A stretch of 12,885 nucleotides of DNA from Thalassospiraceae bacterium. Lineage in GTDB: Bacteria; Pseudomonadota; Alphaproteobacteria; Rhodospirillales; Magnetovibrionaceae. Below the pieces are notes generated by a model. The model had not been told where the DNA came from. It searched no databases and saw only the letters and a program-made list of their open reading frames with translations. The DNA is taken from assembly GCA_030638205.1 (NCBI GenBank), contig DAOWFB010000017.1, positions 1 to 12,885 of the forward strand. The letters are read 5' to 3'. Positions 1 to 7,014 of this stretch are shown here, one piece after another; the first letter of the stretch is position 1, and each line of letters starts with the position of its first letter. Made by a program: the position numbers and the translations under genes.

Positions 1-475
1 ATGCCTCAACCGTTACCAATGAATCCTTGCCCCCGCCAACTGGGACAAGGGTTTTGTTCGATGATGGAACATTTCCTGCAATAATCGCTTTCCCATCACG
101 GGGAAATTTTATTTTATTTTTTAGCTTTACCTGGTTGCGAAATGCAAATTCGCCAAGCCCATTAAAATAAAGGTCTTCAAAAAAATCAGCCGTGTCGTCA
201 TCCAGCGCACCGCCGTTAGCTATTTCAATTTGTTCTGGGATGTATGCTTTATAATAGCTAACGCCCGCAGCCAGATGCAGGGCCTGAAATGCATTTTCAA
301 GTGCGGTTTGTTCAGCGTCAGAAAGTTTATGATTTGAGGTTCCTAGAATTATTTTTTCTTCAAAGTCGCATATATCAGGATAAGAAAACCCAAGCGTTAA
401 TGTTCCCGTAACCGCATCGAAGCTGCGGTCGGTAAAAACAAACTTGTTAGGTTTTTGCGTTCTATTTTTTTGCAT
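1..475 (-). CDS. murL: UDP-N-acetyl-alpha-D-muramoyl-L-alanyl-L-glutamate epimerase MurL (N-terminal part)
   Basis: Partial gene: the first 158 codons are in the window and the rest lies beyond base 1. MurL, described in Xanthomonas, uses ATP to epimerise the terminal L-Glu of UDP-MurNAc-L-Ala-L-Glu to D-Glu in the cytoplasm. It acts with an L-Glu-specific MurD and replaces the MurI racemase route. Visible family marks are the stretch LHLAAGVSYYKAYIP (about residues 67-80), FNGLGEFAFRNQ (104-115) and the nucleotide-binding VPVGGGKDS (144-152), which resembles PP-loop ATPases. The ATG at 475 is chosen; an in-frame GTG lies two codons upstream (481). No clear Shine-Dalgarno sequence is seen. 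The gene starts 8 bp (or 2 bp from the GTG) after the stop of the D-glutamate cyclase gene, so the two are probably co-transcribed. The family call rests on remembered motifs. Confidence 0.85.
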   Translation of the reverse strand, partial: MQKNRTQKPNKFVFTDRSFDAVTGTLTLGFSYPDICDFEEKIILGTSNHKLSDAEQTALENAFQALHLAAGVSYYKAYIPEQIEIANGGALDDDTADFFEDLYFNGLGEFAFRNQVKLKNKIKFPRDGKAIIAGNVPSSNKTLVPVGGGKDSLVTVEA

Positions 476-483
476 TTGCACGT

Positions 484-1392
484 TCAAGAAATTGTATCCA
501 TGACTTGCTTTAATATGTTTGCGTGGAATTGAAATTCTAATCCGTCAACCGCTTCTATGGTCTTGCCCGACATGCCGTCGACGCTGGGGCCATGTTGGTT
601 GATAAATCTAAGCATTTCTAGCTCCATTTCCGCTGTAACGGTTTTTAGTAATTCATCCCTTTTTTGTGGCAACACCATGGCGATGGCGCCTAACAACCCC
701 CATGCACCCCAGTTGGAAACGCCAGCCACAATTAAATGCTGGGCGGGCGTAACACAGGCAATTTCGCTACCGTTTTTGATGTTTTTTTCGATTAATTTTG
801 CATCCAGCGCCCCCATTCCTATTTCGTTGCCGCCGTCGCCTATGGCTATTGTGTCCCAGTCACCGCTTAAAAATAGCTCATCCAGCGGCGCGGTATGAGC
901 CGAAATATCATCGCCTCGAGCATTTCGGGGCTTGCCATCGACAGATTTGCCGCAACGTTCAATGGAAATAACGTGGGTTATGCCGTCATCCCGCCATGCC
1001 TTGGTGATGCTTTTTATTGTATCGCCCTCATCACCGGTATTAATCGCCGCTATATCAATTTTCGTATTTGTTTTGGACGCGGCAACCGTGGCCCGGATAA
1101 CATCGGCGCAGGGACTATCGCTTGCAATGCGGGCTGAAAAACCAGCACCAGAAAATCCGGCCAGCAAATGCGCAGCCCCTATTGGGCCATCATTTTCTGC
1201 CGCCGGTGGCGTGGCGTGGGGAATATAAAATCCTGTAATAATTCCAATTCGGGGCCGAGGGTGGGTGGCAATGGAACTGGCCGCAGAAAAAAGGTTGCCA
1301 CGGGCGGCATGGCTGAGGGCATCAATGCCACGCCCCACATCAATGGATATAATATCTTCGATACGGGAAATATTTATTTCAGCCATGGCCAT
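484..1392 (-). CDS. D-glutamate cyclase family protein (DUF4392 / DGLUCY C-terminal-like)
   Basis: A 302-residue protein matching the C-terminal domain of eukaryotic D-glutamate cyclase (DGLUCY), which converts D-Glu to 5-oxo-D-proline. Family motifs in order are ITGFYIP (52-58), ENDGPIGAAHL (66-76), IERCGKS (144-150), the RGDDIS...TAPLDELF block (159-174) and GDGGNEIGMG (185-194), a likely phosphate- or metal-binding loop. There is no signal peptide or membrane segment, so it is cytosolic. ATG codons at 1392 and 1386 are both possible starts; no Shine-Dalgarno precedes either, and TATAGT boxes lie very close, so the message may be leaderless. It sits directly upstream of murL, which suggests a role in D-Glu homeostasis or peptidoglycan recycling (inference). 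Enzymatic activity of stand-alone bacterial members is less well established than the domain assignment. Confidence 0.85.
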   Translation of the reverse strand: MAMAEINISRIEDIISIDVGRGIDALSHAARGNLFSAASSIATHPRPRIGIITGFYIPHATPPAAENDGPIGAAHLLAGFSGAGFSARIASDSPCADVIRATVAASKTNTKIDIAAINTGDEGDTIKSITKAWRDDGITHVISIERCGKSVDGKPRNARGDDISAHTAPLDELFLSGDWDTIAIGDGGNEIGMGALDAKLIEKNIKNGSEIACVTPAQHLIVAGVSNWGAWGLLGAIAMVLPQKRDELLKTVTAEMELEMLRFINQHGPSVDGMSGKTIEAVDGLEFQFHANILKQVMDTIS

Positions 1393-1414
1393 ACTATAAA
1401 ACCATACTATAAAA
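1389..1414 (-). repeat. Tandem 13-bp duplication over the D-Glu cyclase start, with TATAGT boxes
   Basis: On the plus strand the 13-mer CCATACTATAAAA occurs twice in a row (1389-1401 and 1402-1414). Read on the minus strand each copy gives TATAGT followed by ATG. The downstream copy supplies the ATG at 1392; the ATG of the upstream copy (1405) hits TAG after two codons. The upstream TATAGT (1411-1406) is placed so that transcription would begin only about 6 bases before ATG 1392, consistent with a leaderless or nearly leaderless message. A third, inverted copy of the core, TATAGTAT, lies at 1433-1440 facing mscS. No convincing -35 box was found for either direction. Confidence 0.4.
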
Positions 1415-1519
1415 TAAGTAACCCGCCATCGCTATAGTATCCTTTTAGCGGTTCTTTAAGACGGGGATATCTTGTGCTAACGTTAGGCACCAGCAGTTAT
1501 AAATCGGAGCAAGCTTTAA

Positions 1520-2824
1520 GTGGACGCATACCTAGACCCGGCCAATATCGAAGAAACTATCCTCACCCTTTTGGCATGGCTAAAGGGTGAGGTTTTTGTT
1601 GTCTCAACCTTGGCGCAATTAATTATTGTTGTGCTTGCCTATCTTCCGGCACGGTTTATTTCATCTCCGCTTGAAAACGCGCTGGAAAAAGCAATTTCTG
1701 CTACCTGGGCCGATAAAATTCGCGCCAAGCTAAGACAAATATTGCGCCCCATGGTGCAGCCGCTTTTGTGGTTGGTGTTGTTGGGCGCGGCACAGTTTAC
1801 CGCACAACGCCTAGGGCTTCCTTTTGGGCTTTTACAGGTTGGCACAAGCCTGCTGACCGCATGGATTGTAATTCGTATTGCCATAAATTTCATAGCAGAC
1901 CCGTGGTGGTCGCGTGCAGTCGCGTTATTTGTGTGGACGGTTGCAGCCCTTGATATTATCGGCTTGCTAGATCCGACAGTTGCGTTTCTTGATGCGTTCG
2001 CCATTGACGTAGGCGAGGCACATGTATCGCTGTTGGGTGTAATTAAAATTCTTATGGCGTTGGTGGTATTTTTGTGGATTGCCAATGCGCTTTCGCACAT
2101 GGTCGAAAATCGTCTTGGTAAAATTTCACACCTTACGCCATCGCAACAGGTTCTGTTCGGCAAACTTACGCGTGTCGTGTTGATAGTTGTTGCCATACTG
2201 ATTGCGATTAATTCTGTTGGTATTGACTTAACCGCGCTAGCGGTATTTTCCGGCGCGGTTGGTCTTGGTGTTGGGTTCGGTTTACAAAAGGTGGTTTCCA
2301 ACCTTATTTCTGGGGTGATCTTGCTTATGGATCGTTCGGTCAAACCGGGCGATGTAATTGCCATTAACGATACCTATGGCTGGATAAATGCAATTGGTGC
2401 GCGTTACGTTTCGGTTATTACCCGTGATGGAATTGAACATCTTATTCCCAACGAAGAACTAATCAGTCGCTCGGTTGAAAACTGGTCATACTCCAACCGT
2501 CTGGTGCGTCAACGTTTATCCATAGGTGTTTCTTATGAAAGCGATATCAAAAAAGCAATTAAGCTGACCGAACAAGCGGCAGGCGAATTTGATCGCATTA
2601 TGTCATCACCCGAACCAAAATGTTTGCTCAAAGGTTTTGGTGAAAGCTCGGTTGATCTTGAGCTAAGGGTATGGATTGAAGACGCGGAAAAAGGCTTATC
2701 AAACATCAAAAGTGAGATTTATCTTCGTATTTGGGACTTATTCCATGAAAATGATATCGAATTTCCATTCCCCCATCGCGACATAAAAGTCAGGGGTGCG
2801 GTCCCGGTGCGGATTGAAAAATAG
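1520..2824 (+). CDS. MscS-family mechanosensitive ion channel
   Basis: A 434-residue inner-membrane protein of the small-conductance mechanosensitive channel family, which opens on membrane tension to release osmolytes. About seven hydrophobic segments are visible (roughly 27-45, 81-97, 109-125, 131-150, 170-190, 215-232, 238-268). The last is the pore-lining TM3-like helix with the glycine/alanine pattern SGAVGLGVGFGLQKVVSNLISG (start about 244). It is followed by the beta domain (LMDRSVKPGDVI, 269-279; RDGIEHLIPNEELI, 302-315) and a C-terminal alpha/beta domain ending in FPFPHRDIKV. It is longer than E. coli MscS (286 residues) because of extra N-terminal helices. The start is GTG with GGAG at 1506-1509, 10 bases upstream. 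It is followed by 165 bp before the secretion genes. Which MscS subgroup it belongs to and its gating are unknown. Confidence 0.9.
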   Translation: MDAYLDPANIEETILTLLAWLKGEVFVVSTLAQLIIVVLAYLPARFISSPLENALEKAISATWADKIRAKLRQILRPMVQPLLWLVLLGAAQFTAQRLGLPFGLLQVGTSLLTAWIVIRIAINFIADPWWSRAVALFVWTVAALDIIGLLDPTVAFLDAFAIDVGEAHVSLLGVIKILMALVVFLWIANALSHMVENRLGKISHLTPSQQVLFGKLTRVVLIVVAILIAINSVGIDLTALAVFSGAVGLGVGFGLQKVVSNLISGVILLMDRSVKPGDVIAINDTYGWINAIGARYVSVITRDGIEHLIPNEELISRSVENWSYSNRLVRQRLSIGVSYESDIKKAIKLTEQAAGEFDRIMSSPEPKCLLKGFGESSVDLELRVWIEDAEKGLSNIKSEIYLRIWDLFHENDIEFPFPHRDIKVRGAVPVRIEK

Positions 2825-2835
2825 CCACCAACTGG

Positions 2836-2870
2836 GCCAGCCACAGCCTGCCTTGATTAGCTGGCAAGGC
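2836..2870 (+). other. Two interlocked 6-bp stems after mscS (possible RNA pseudoknot or weak terminator)
   Basis: Shortly after the mscS stop, GCCAGC (2836-2841) can pair with GCTGGC (2860-2865), and GCCTTG (2850-2855) can pair with CAAGGC (2865-2870). The second stem opens inside the loop of the first and closes outside it, so the stems are either alternatives or an H-type pseudoknot sharing C2865. No T-run follows, so it is not a standard intrinsic terminator. It may be chance. Confidence 0.2.
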
Positions 2871-2989
2871 CACAGTAAAGTAAGGCCAAATATAGTCCCA
2901 TATAAAAAGAATAATAAATGGGGTTCCTTTGTGCTCATAAATCCCTGATGGATGCGGGAAAAGCTGTTCCACCACAGGAGTTAATTTAA

Positions 2990-4744
2990 GTGAGCGATAT
3001 TTCGCTAACAACAGATGAAAATGAATTCGCTAGCAAAATAAAAGCCGCGCGGGCGCCGTTGTGGGCAGTTGGCGGGTTTAGTTTTGTTGTTAACATGCTG
3101 ATGTTGACCATCTCTATTTATATGATGCAAGTGTTTGATCGTGTGCTTACCAGCCGCAGCACCGAAACATTGCTTTACCTATCGATAATTGCAATAGGTG
3201 CCATTTTAATTTTGGCAATTTTAGATTATATACGTTCACGCATCATGCAGGGCATTGGGGCATGGATGGATCGCTCTTTATCGCGCCCTGGGTTTGAACG
3301 TGCGGTTGAGGCAGAGCTTGCCGGAACCGGTGCCCGCACCCAGATACTTCGCGACCAAGGTGATATCAGAAATTTTCTTTCAAGCCCGGCAATGCTAACA
3401 ATTTTTGATGTTCCGTGGGTTCCGGTGTATATCGCCTTTGTTTATATGCTGCATGGAACATTGGGAAATCTTGCGCTGGCTGGCGCAGTAGTTTTATTTG
3501 TGTTTGCGTTTCTTAACGATGCAACCACGTCAGCCCTTATGCGTATCGCCGCCAAGCGACAGTCTAAAAATATGGGCGATGCCGCAAGCGCAATTCGCAA
3601 TGCAGAGGTAATCGATGCATTGGGAATGAAGGGACGTATGGCTGCTCGTTTTGCATCTGAAAATGATAAATCACTTTCCGATTCATTGGCCGCTAGCGCA
3701 CGGTCATCGGCATTACAATCGGGCGCCAAGTTTTTCCGTCTTGCTTTGCAAATAACTCTTTTAGGCACAGGTGCATATCTTGTGCTTGGAAATGAAATAA
3801 GCCCCGGTGCAATAATCGCAGCATCAATTATTGCTTCACGGGCACTGGCTCCGCTGGAGCAATCCATCGGTTCGTGGAAACAGGCGGTTGGGGCCTATGC
3901 ATCTTATAAACGTCTTGGGGTTTTTCATTCGGCGCCGCGCATTCGTGAAAATGGAACTGCGCTACCTTCGCCCGATGGAAAGCTTGATGTAGAAAGCATT
4001 TCATACATTCCACAAGGCGCTGAACGTGCAGCAATTTCAAAGGTCGCCTTTGGGTTAAAACCGGGTGAAATGCTGGGTGTGGCTGGGCCTTCGGCATCGG
4101 GCAAAACAACCCTTGCCCGTCTGTTGGTTGGGGTTGCCGGGCCACAAATAGGAACCGTAAGGCTGGATGGGGCCGATGTATTTACCTGGCCCCGGGGTGA
4201 TATCGGTCGCCATATTGGTTATTTGCCACAAGATATCGAGCTTTTTTCCGGAACCGTCAGGGAAAATATCGCCCGTCTTTCTTCTGATGCGGGTGATGAC
4301 GAGGTAATAACCGCGGCCAAACAAGCAGGTGCCCATGAAATGATTTTGCGCCTGCCGGGCGGTTACGACACCAATATTGGCGATGGCGGTAAATTGCTGG
4401 CCGGCGGTCAACGCCAACGCATTGCATTGGCGCGTGCGCTTTTGGGTGATGTGCGCTTTGTGGTTTTGGATGAACCCAATGCCAACCTTGATTCCGAGGG
4501 CGACCAAGCCTTGGCCTTGGCCTTATCGCATTTGAAAGAACGCGGAATTACCACCGTGGTTCTGGGCCATCGCATGCCATTTGTTGAACTGGTTGATAAA
4601 ATGGTGGTGTTAAAAGAAGGGCAAATGGTCATGTTCGGCCCGCGAGAAAAGGTTATTGAAAAATTACGCGAACTTGATCTTGCCCGGATTGCACCTGAAA
4701 AAAACAATAAAGATAATAGCAAAGATAAAGGGGGCAAAAAATGA
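2990..4744 (+). CDS. Type I secretion system permease/ATPase (PrtD family)
   Basis: A 584-residue fused ABC transporter subunit that energises one-step export of a protein from cytosol to exterior, together with a membrane fusion protein and a TolC-like outer-membrane channel. The N-terminal half has membrane helices (about 24-48, 60-80, 142-176, 248-285) and no peptidase domain, as in PrtD/AprD exporters. The ATPase half shows Walker A GPSASGKT (366-373), Q-loop Q414, Walker B VVLDE (491-495), D-loop NANLDSEGD and switch H527. The signature reads LAGGQ (470-474) instead of the usual LSGGQ. The start is GTG with AGGAG at 2976-2980, 9 bases upstream. Its TGA overlaps the ATG of the next gene (ATGA, 4741-4744), implying translational coupling. 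The C-terminus is a charged Lys/Asn/Asp tail. No substrate gene is in the window. Confidence 0.92.
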   Translation: MSDISLTTDENEFASKIKAARAPLWAVGGFSFVVNMLMLTISIYMMQVFDRVLTSRSTETLLYLSIIAIGAILILAILDYIRSRIMQGIGAWMDRSLSRPGFERAVEAELAGTGARTQILRDQGDIRNFLSSPAMLTIFDVPWVPVYIAFVYMLHGTLGNLALAGAVVLFVFAFLNDATTSALMRIAAKRQSKNMGDAASAIRNAEVIDALGMKGRMAARFASENDKSLSDSLAASARSSALQSGAKFFRLALQITLLGTGAYLVLGNEISPGAIIAASIIASRALAPLEQSIGSWKQAVGAYASYKRLGVFHSAPRIRENGTALPSPDGKLDVESISYIPQGAERAAISKVAFGLKPGEMLGVAGPSASGKTTLARLLVGVAGPQIGTVRLDGADVFTWPRGDIGRHIGYLPQDIELFSGTVRENIARLSSDAGDDEVITAAKQAGAHEMILRLPGGYDTNIGDGGKLLAGGQRQRIALARALLGDVRFVVLDEPNANLDSEGDQALALALSHLKERGITTVVLGHRMPFVELVDKMVVLKEGQMVMFGPREKVIEKLRELDLARIAPEKNNKDNSKDKGGKK

Positions 4745-6180
4745 ACGCACCTCTTGGCAAAAATAATTTTATCAAACGGGCAATTGAAATATTGCTGGAA
4801 TTAAGAATTCGTGCTGCGTCAATTTTCCCGGCAGCACCGTTAATGTTGGACGGTGGGGTACCTGATCGTCCGCCGGTTGGCAGGCTTATAATGGCTGGCA
4901 GCGCAATTGTTGTTGTCGGTGTAATTGGATTTTTCCTATGGTCGGTTACGGCTGAAATTTCTAGCGCGGCAATTGCACCGGGCACGGTCAAGGTCGACAG
5001 CAACCGCAAAACCATACAGCACGTTGATGGCGGCACCATTGCTGAATTACTTGTTAGCGAAGGCGATAGGGTAGCCACCGGACAGGTCATGCTGGTGCTG
5101 GATGGGGCCGAAGTAAAAACCCAGGCAGAATTACTTGAAGGCAGGATGGTAAGTTTGTTGGCACAGGAATCTAGATTGCTTTCCGAACAGGCAGAAAAAA
5201 ACGAAATATCATGGTTGCAATCTTTGGATAAGTTCAAGACAGCGCCTAGTTACGATCAGGCAATATTAGGCCAAGCCCGTATATTTAAAAGCCGCGGCCG
5301 GGCCGATATGGGCGAGGTAAATTTGCGTGAAAGCCGCATTGCCCAAACCCGTGGCCAGATAGAATCCTTAAACAGACAGGTTGAAACCGCAACCCGCGAG
5401 CTTAAAAGCCTGCAATCTGATCTCAAGCGAACAGAAAAGCTGTTGGAAGAAGGCTACGCCCGGGCGTCACAGGTTCAGGCACTGCGCCGTAACGAAGCCC
5501 AAATGCAGCTTAGAATTGATGATATGAAGGGACGGATTGATACCGCAAGCAAAGAAATAGCGGTTAGCGAAATAGGGATTGGCAATGTCGAAGTTTCACG
5601 CATCAAGGAAATAGACGAAGAATTGCGCTCGGTTCAGCGTGATCGTGGCGACACCATGGATAAATATAATCTCAACCAGCTTAGGCTTGAACGTCTCAAA
5701 GTTGTTGCCCCGGTGGCAGGCCAGGTGTTGGAGCTTCGCTTTTTCTCAAAAGGTGGCGTAATTCCGCCGGGTGGGGCTATCCTTGATGTGGTTCCCGAAG
5801 GCGATCTTTTGATAGTTGAGGCCAAAATAAACCCGCTTGATATTGATGTGGTTCGTCCCGGTCTTGGTGCGGAAGTAAGGTTGTCTGCGCTTAATGCTCG
5901 CACCACCCCGAGCCTTAAAGCCAAAGTTATAAAGGTCTCGGCCGATGCCTTGAGCGATAAACAAACAGGTGCCACATATTATCTGGCCCGGGTTGAAATA
6001 TTGCCGGGTGAATTAGCCCGAATTGGCAATGGCAATGGCAATGACGGGGGCGGAGGCGCAGGCCAGCTTTATCCCGGCATGCCCGCAGAAGTAATAATAG
6101 TTACTGGCAAACGCACCTTTTTGGAATATCTGCTTTCACCGTTGGAAGACAGCTTCACGCACGCATTTCGCGAACAGTAA
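4741..6180 (+). CDS. Type I secretion membrane fusion protein (HlyD/PrtE family)
   Basis: A 479-residue periplasmic adaptor linking the ABC subunit to an outer-membrane channel. It has a cytosolic N-terminal stretch of about 47 residues, one membrane helix (about 48-69), a lipoyl-like half motif (GTVKVDSNRKTIQHVDGG, from 81, then SEGDRVATGQVML), a long charged coiled-coil hairpin (about 125-315), the second lipoyl half (VVAPVAGQVLEL) and a C-terminal beta-barrel region (AEVRLSALNARTTPSLKAKV). It ends with the typical LSPLEDSFTHAFREQ. It is somewhat longer than many PrtE relatives because of the N-terminal stretch and a Gly/Asn-rich insert near the C-terminus. It is translated from the ATG inside the stop of the upstream ABC gene. 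No TolC gene follows, so the outer-membrane partner must be encoded elsewhere. Confidence 0.92.
   Translation: MNAPLGKNNFIKRAIEILLELRIRAASIFPAAPLMLDGGVPDRPPVGRLIMAGSAIVVVGVIGFFLWSVTAEISSAAIAPGTVKVDSNRKTIQHVDGGTIAELLVSEGDRVATGQVMLVLDGAEVKTQAELLEGRMVSLLAQESRLLSEQAEKNEISWLQSLDKFKTAPSYDQAILGQARIFKSRGRADMGEVNLRESRIAQTRGQIESLNRQVETATRELKSLQSDLKRTEKLLEEGYARASQVQALRRNEAQMQLRIDDMKGRIDTASKEIAVSEIGIGNVEVSRIKEIDEELRSVQRDRGDTMDKYNLNQLRLERLKVVAPVAGQVLELRFFSKGGVIPPGGAILDVVPEGDLLIVEAKINPLDIDVVRPGLGAEVRLSALNARTTPSLKAKVIKVSADALSDKQTGATYYLARVEILPGELARIGNGNGNDGGGGAGQLYPGMPAEVIIVTGKRTFLEYLLSPLEDSFTHAFREQ
6025..6042 (+). repeat. GGCAAT triplicate in the fusion-protein gene
   Basis: Three perfect tandem copies of the hexamer GGCAAT encode Gly-Asn-Gly-Asn-Gly-Asn, followed by a G-rich stretch encoding Asp and four glycines. 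The tract forms a flexible surface insert in the C-terminal domain. Its units are multiples of three, so copy-number slippage would keep the reading frame. Confidence 0.75.
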
Positions 6181-6224
6181 AATTAAAGAAATTACCATAT
6201 ACCATTGGGGCCTTATTTCGGGTA

Positions 6225-6246
6225 AGAATCCACACATCTGGATTCT
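6225..6246 (+). other. Perfect 8-bp stem-loop upstream of the Cys-rich gene
   Basis: AGAATCCA (6225-6232) is the exact reverse complement of TGGATTCT (6239-6246), with a 6-base loop CACATC. It lies 44 bp after the fusion-protein stop and 27 bp before the next ATG. No T-run follows, so it is a poor intrinsic terminator. It could instead be an operator, an mRNA-stabilising hairpin or a leader element controlling the next gene. Confidence 0.45.
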
Positions 6247-6273
6247 GCTATCAATCGAAACAAGTGAAAAACA

Positions 6274-7014
6274 ATGAGCAAACGTAAAAAGAACCAAGCC
6301 TCGCGCGGTACCTATAAAAAGATTTTTGATTTTTTTGATGCCCCGGTCATGCAGGTTGATTGTGGTGCAAAGTGCGCCCCGCTAAATGGTGGCGAACCGG
6401 TTTGTTGTTCGGCTGAAAATGCAATTCCCGTCGTGCAGATGTCGGAATGGAAATTATTGCGCTCGCGCACAGATATGTGGACAAGCTTTGTTGCAAACGA
6501 TGCCGCCAGTAGAAAAATTGTTGAAGAATTGGATACTACTTGCAAGGCGATTGAATGCAACGGTGCGCGCAACTGCGAGCGGGACAACCGCTCACTTGCA
6601 TGCCGTACCTTTCCATTTTTCCCTTATATAAATAAAGACGGCGATATTATTGGGCTGTCTTATTATTGGGATTTCGAAGACCGTTGTTGGGTGATTAGCA
6701 ACATGGCGTTGGTTGAACAAGACTTCATAGATGAATTTATTCGTTCCTATGAAATTTTGTTTGAAAACGACCCCGGCGAATACGAGGTATTTTGTGATCA
6801 TTCAGCATCTATGCGCCGTGTCTTTTCAAGATGGAAAAGACCATTTGCGGTAATTGGTCGTGATGGTGAATTTTATAATGTGTTGCCAAAAGGCGCAGGC
6901 ATGAAAAAAATAAAAGAAAAAAACTTGCCCAAGTTCGAGCCATTTAATTCTGATAAGGCATTTGCCAAGGCCGTTCGTGAAGCCAATGAAGAAATGGAAG
7001 AAATAGAAGGTTAA
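6274..7014 (+). CDS. YkgJ-like cysteine-cluster protein of unknown function
   Basis: A 246-residue soluble protein with ten cysteines, nine of them in the first 140 residues: C30, C34, paired C44-C45, C90, C95, C101, C110 and C138, plus one near 173. The layout CxxxC...CC followed by a later cysteine in CRTFPFFPY (110-118) resembles the YkgJ family (putative zinc/iron-chelating, CxxxCxxxCC with a CRxFP/YP end), so a bound Zn or Fe-S centre is plausible. The C-terminus is charged and rich in Lys and Glu. The start is ATG with no clear Shine-Dalgarno; the only other nearby start-like codon (GTG at 6264) is out of frame. It lies 93 bp after the secretion genes in the same direction, with a stem-loop between, so co-transcription is possible but unproven. 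Its TAA directly abuts the stop of the convergent hemerythrin gene. Confidence 0.7.
   Translation: MSKRKKNQASRGTYKKIFDFFDAPVMQVDCGAKCAPLNGGEPVCCSAENAIPVVQMSEWKLLRSRTDMWTSFVANDAASRKIVEELDTTCKAIECNGARNCERDNRSLACRTFPFFPYINKDGDIIGLSYYWDFEDRCWVISNMALVEQDFIDEFIRSYEILFENDPGEYEVFCDHSASMRRVFSRWKRPFAVIGRDGEFYNVLPKGAGMKKIKEKNLPKFEPFNSDKAFAKAVREANEEMEEIEG

Noticed and set aside
557..1437. Several plus-strand open frames of 80-113 codons opposite the D-Glu cyclase gene
   Set aside because: They are shadows of a well-supported minus-strand gene with clear family motifs; none has a recognisable domain.
1472..1503. TTGTGC and TATAAA as a promoter for mscS
   Set aside because: Spacing is about 20 bp and the -35 match is poor; too weak to list as a feature.
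1639..2364. A 241-codon minus-strand open frame inside mscS
   Set aside because: Composition is rich in Thr, Asn, Arg and Cys as expected for an antisense frame, with no domain; the plus strand has clear MscS motifs.
6225..6246. Stem-loop as a rho-independent terminator of the secretion operon
   Set aside because: The stem is perfect but is followed by GCTATCAATCG, with no T-run, so I list it only as a stem-loop.
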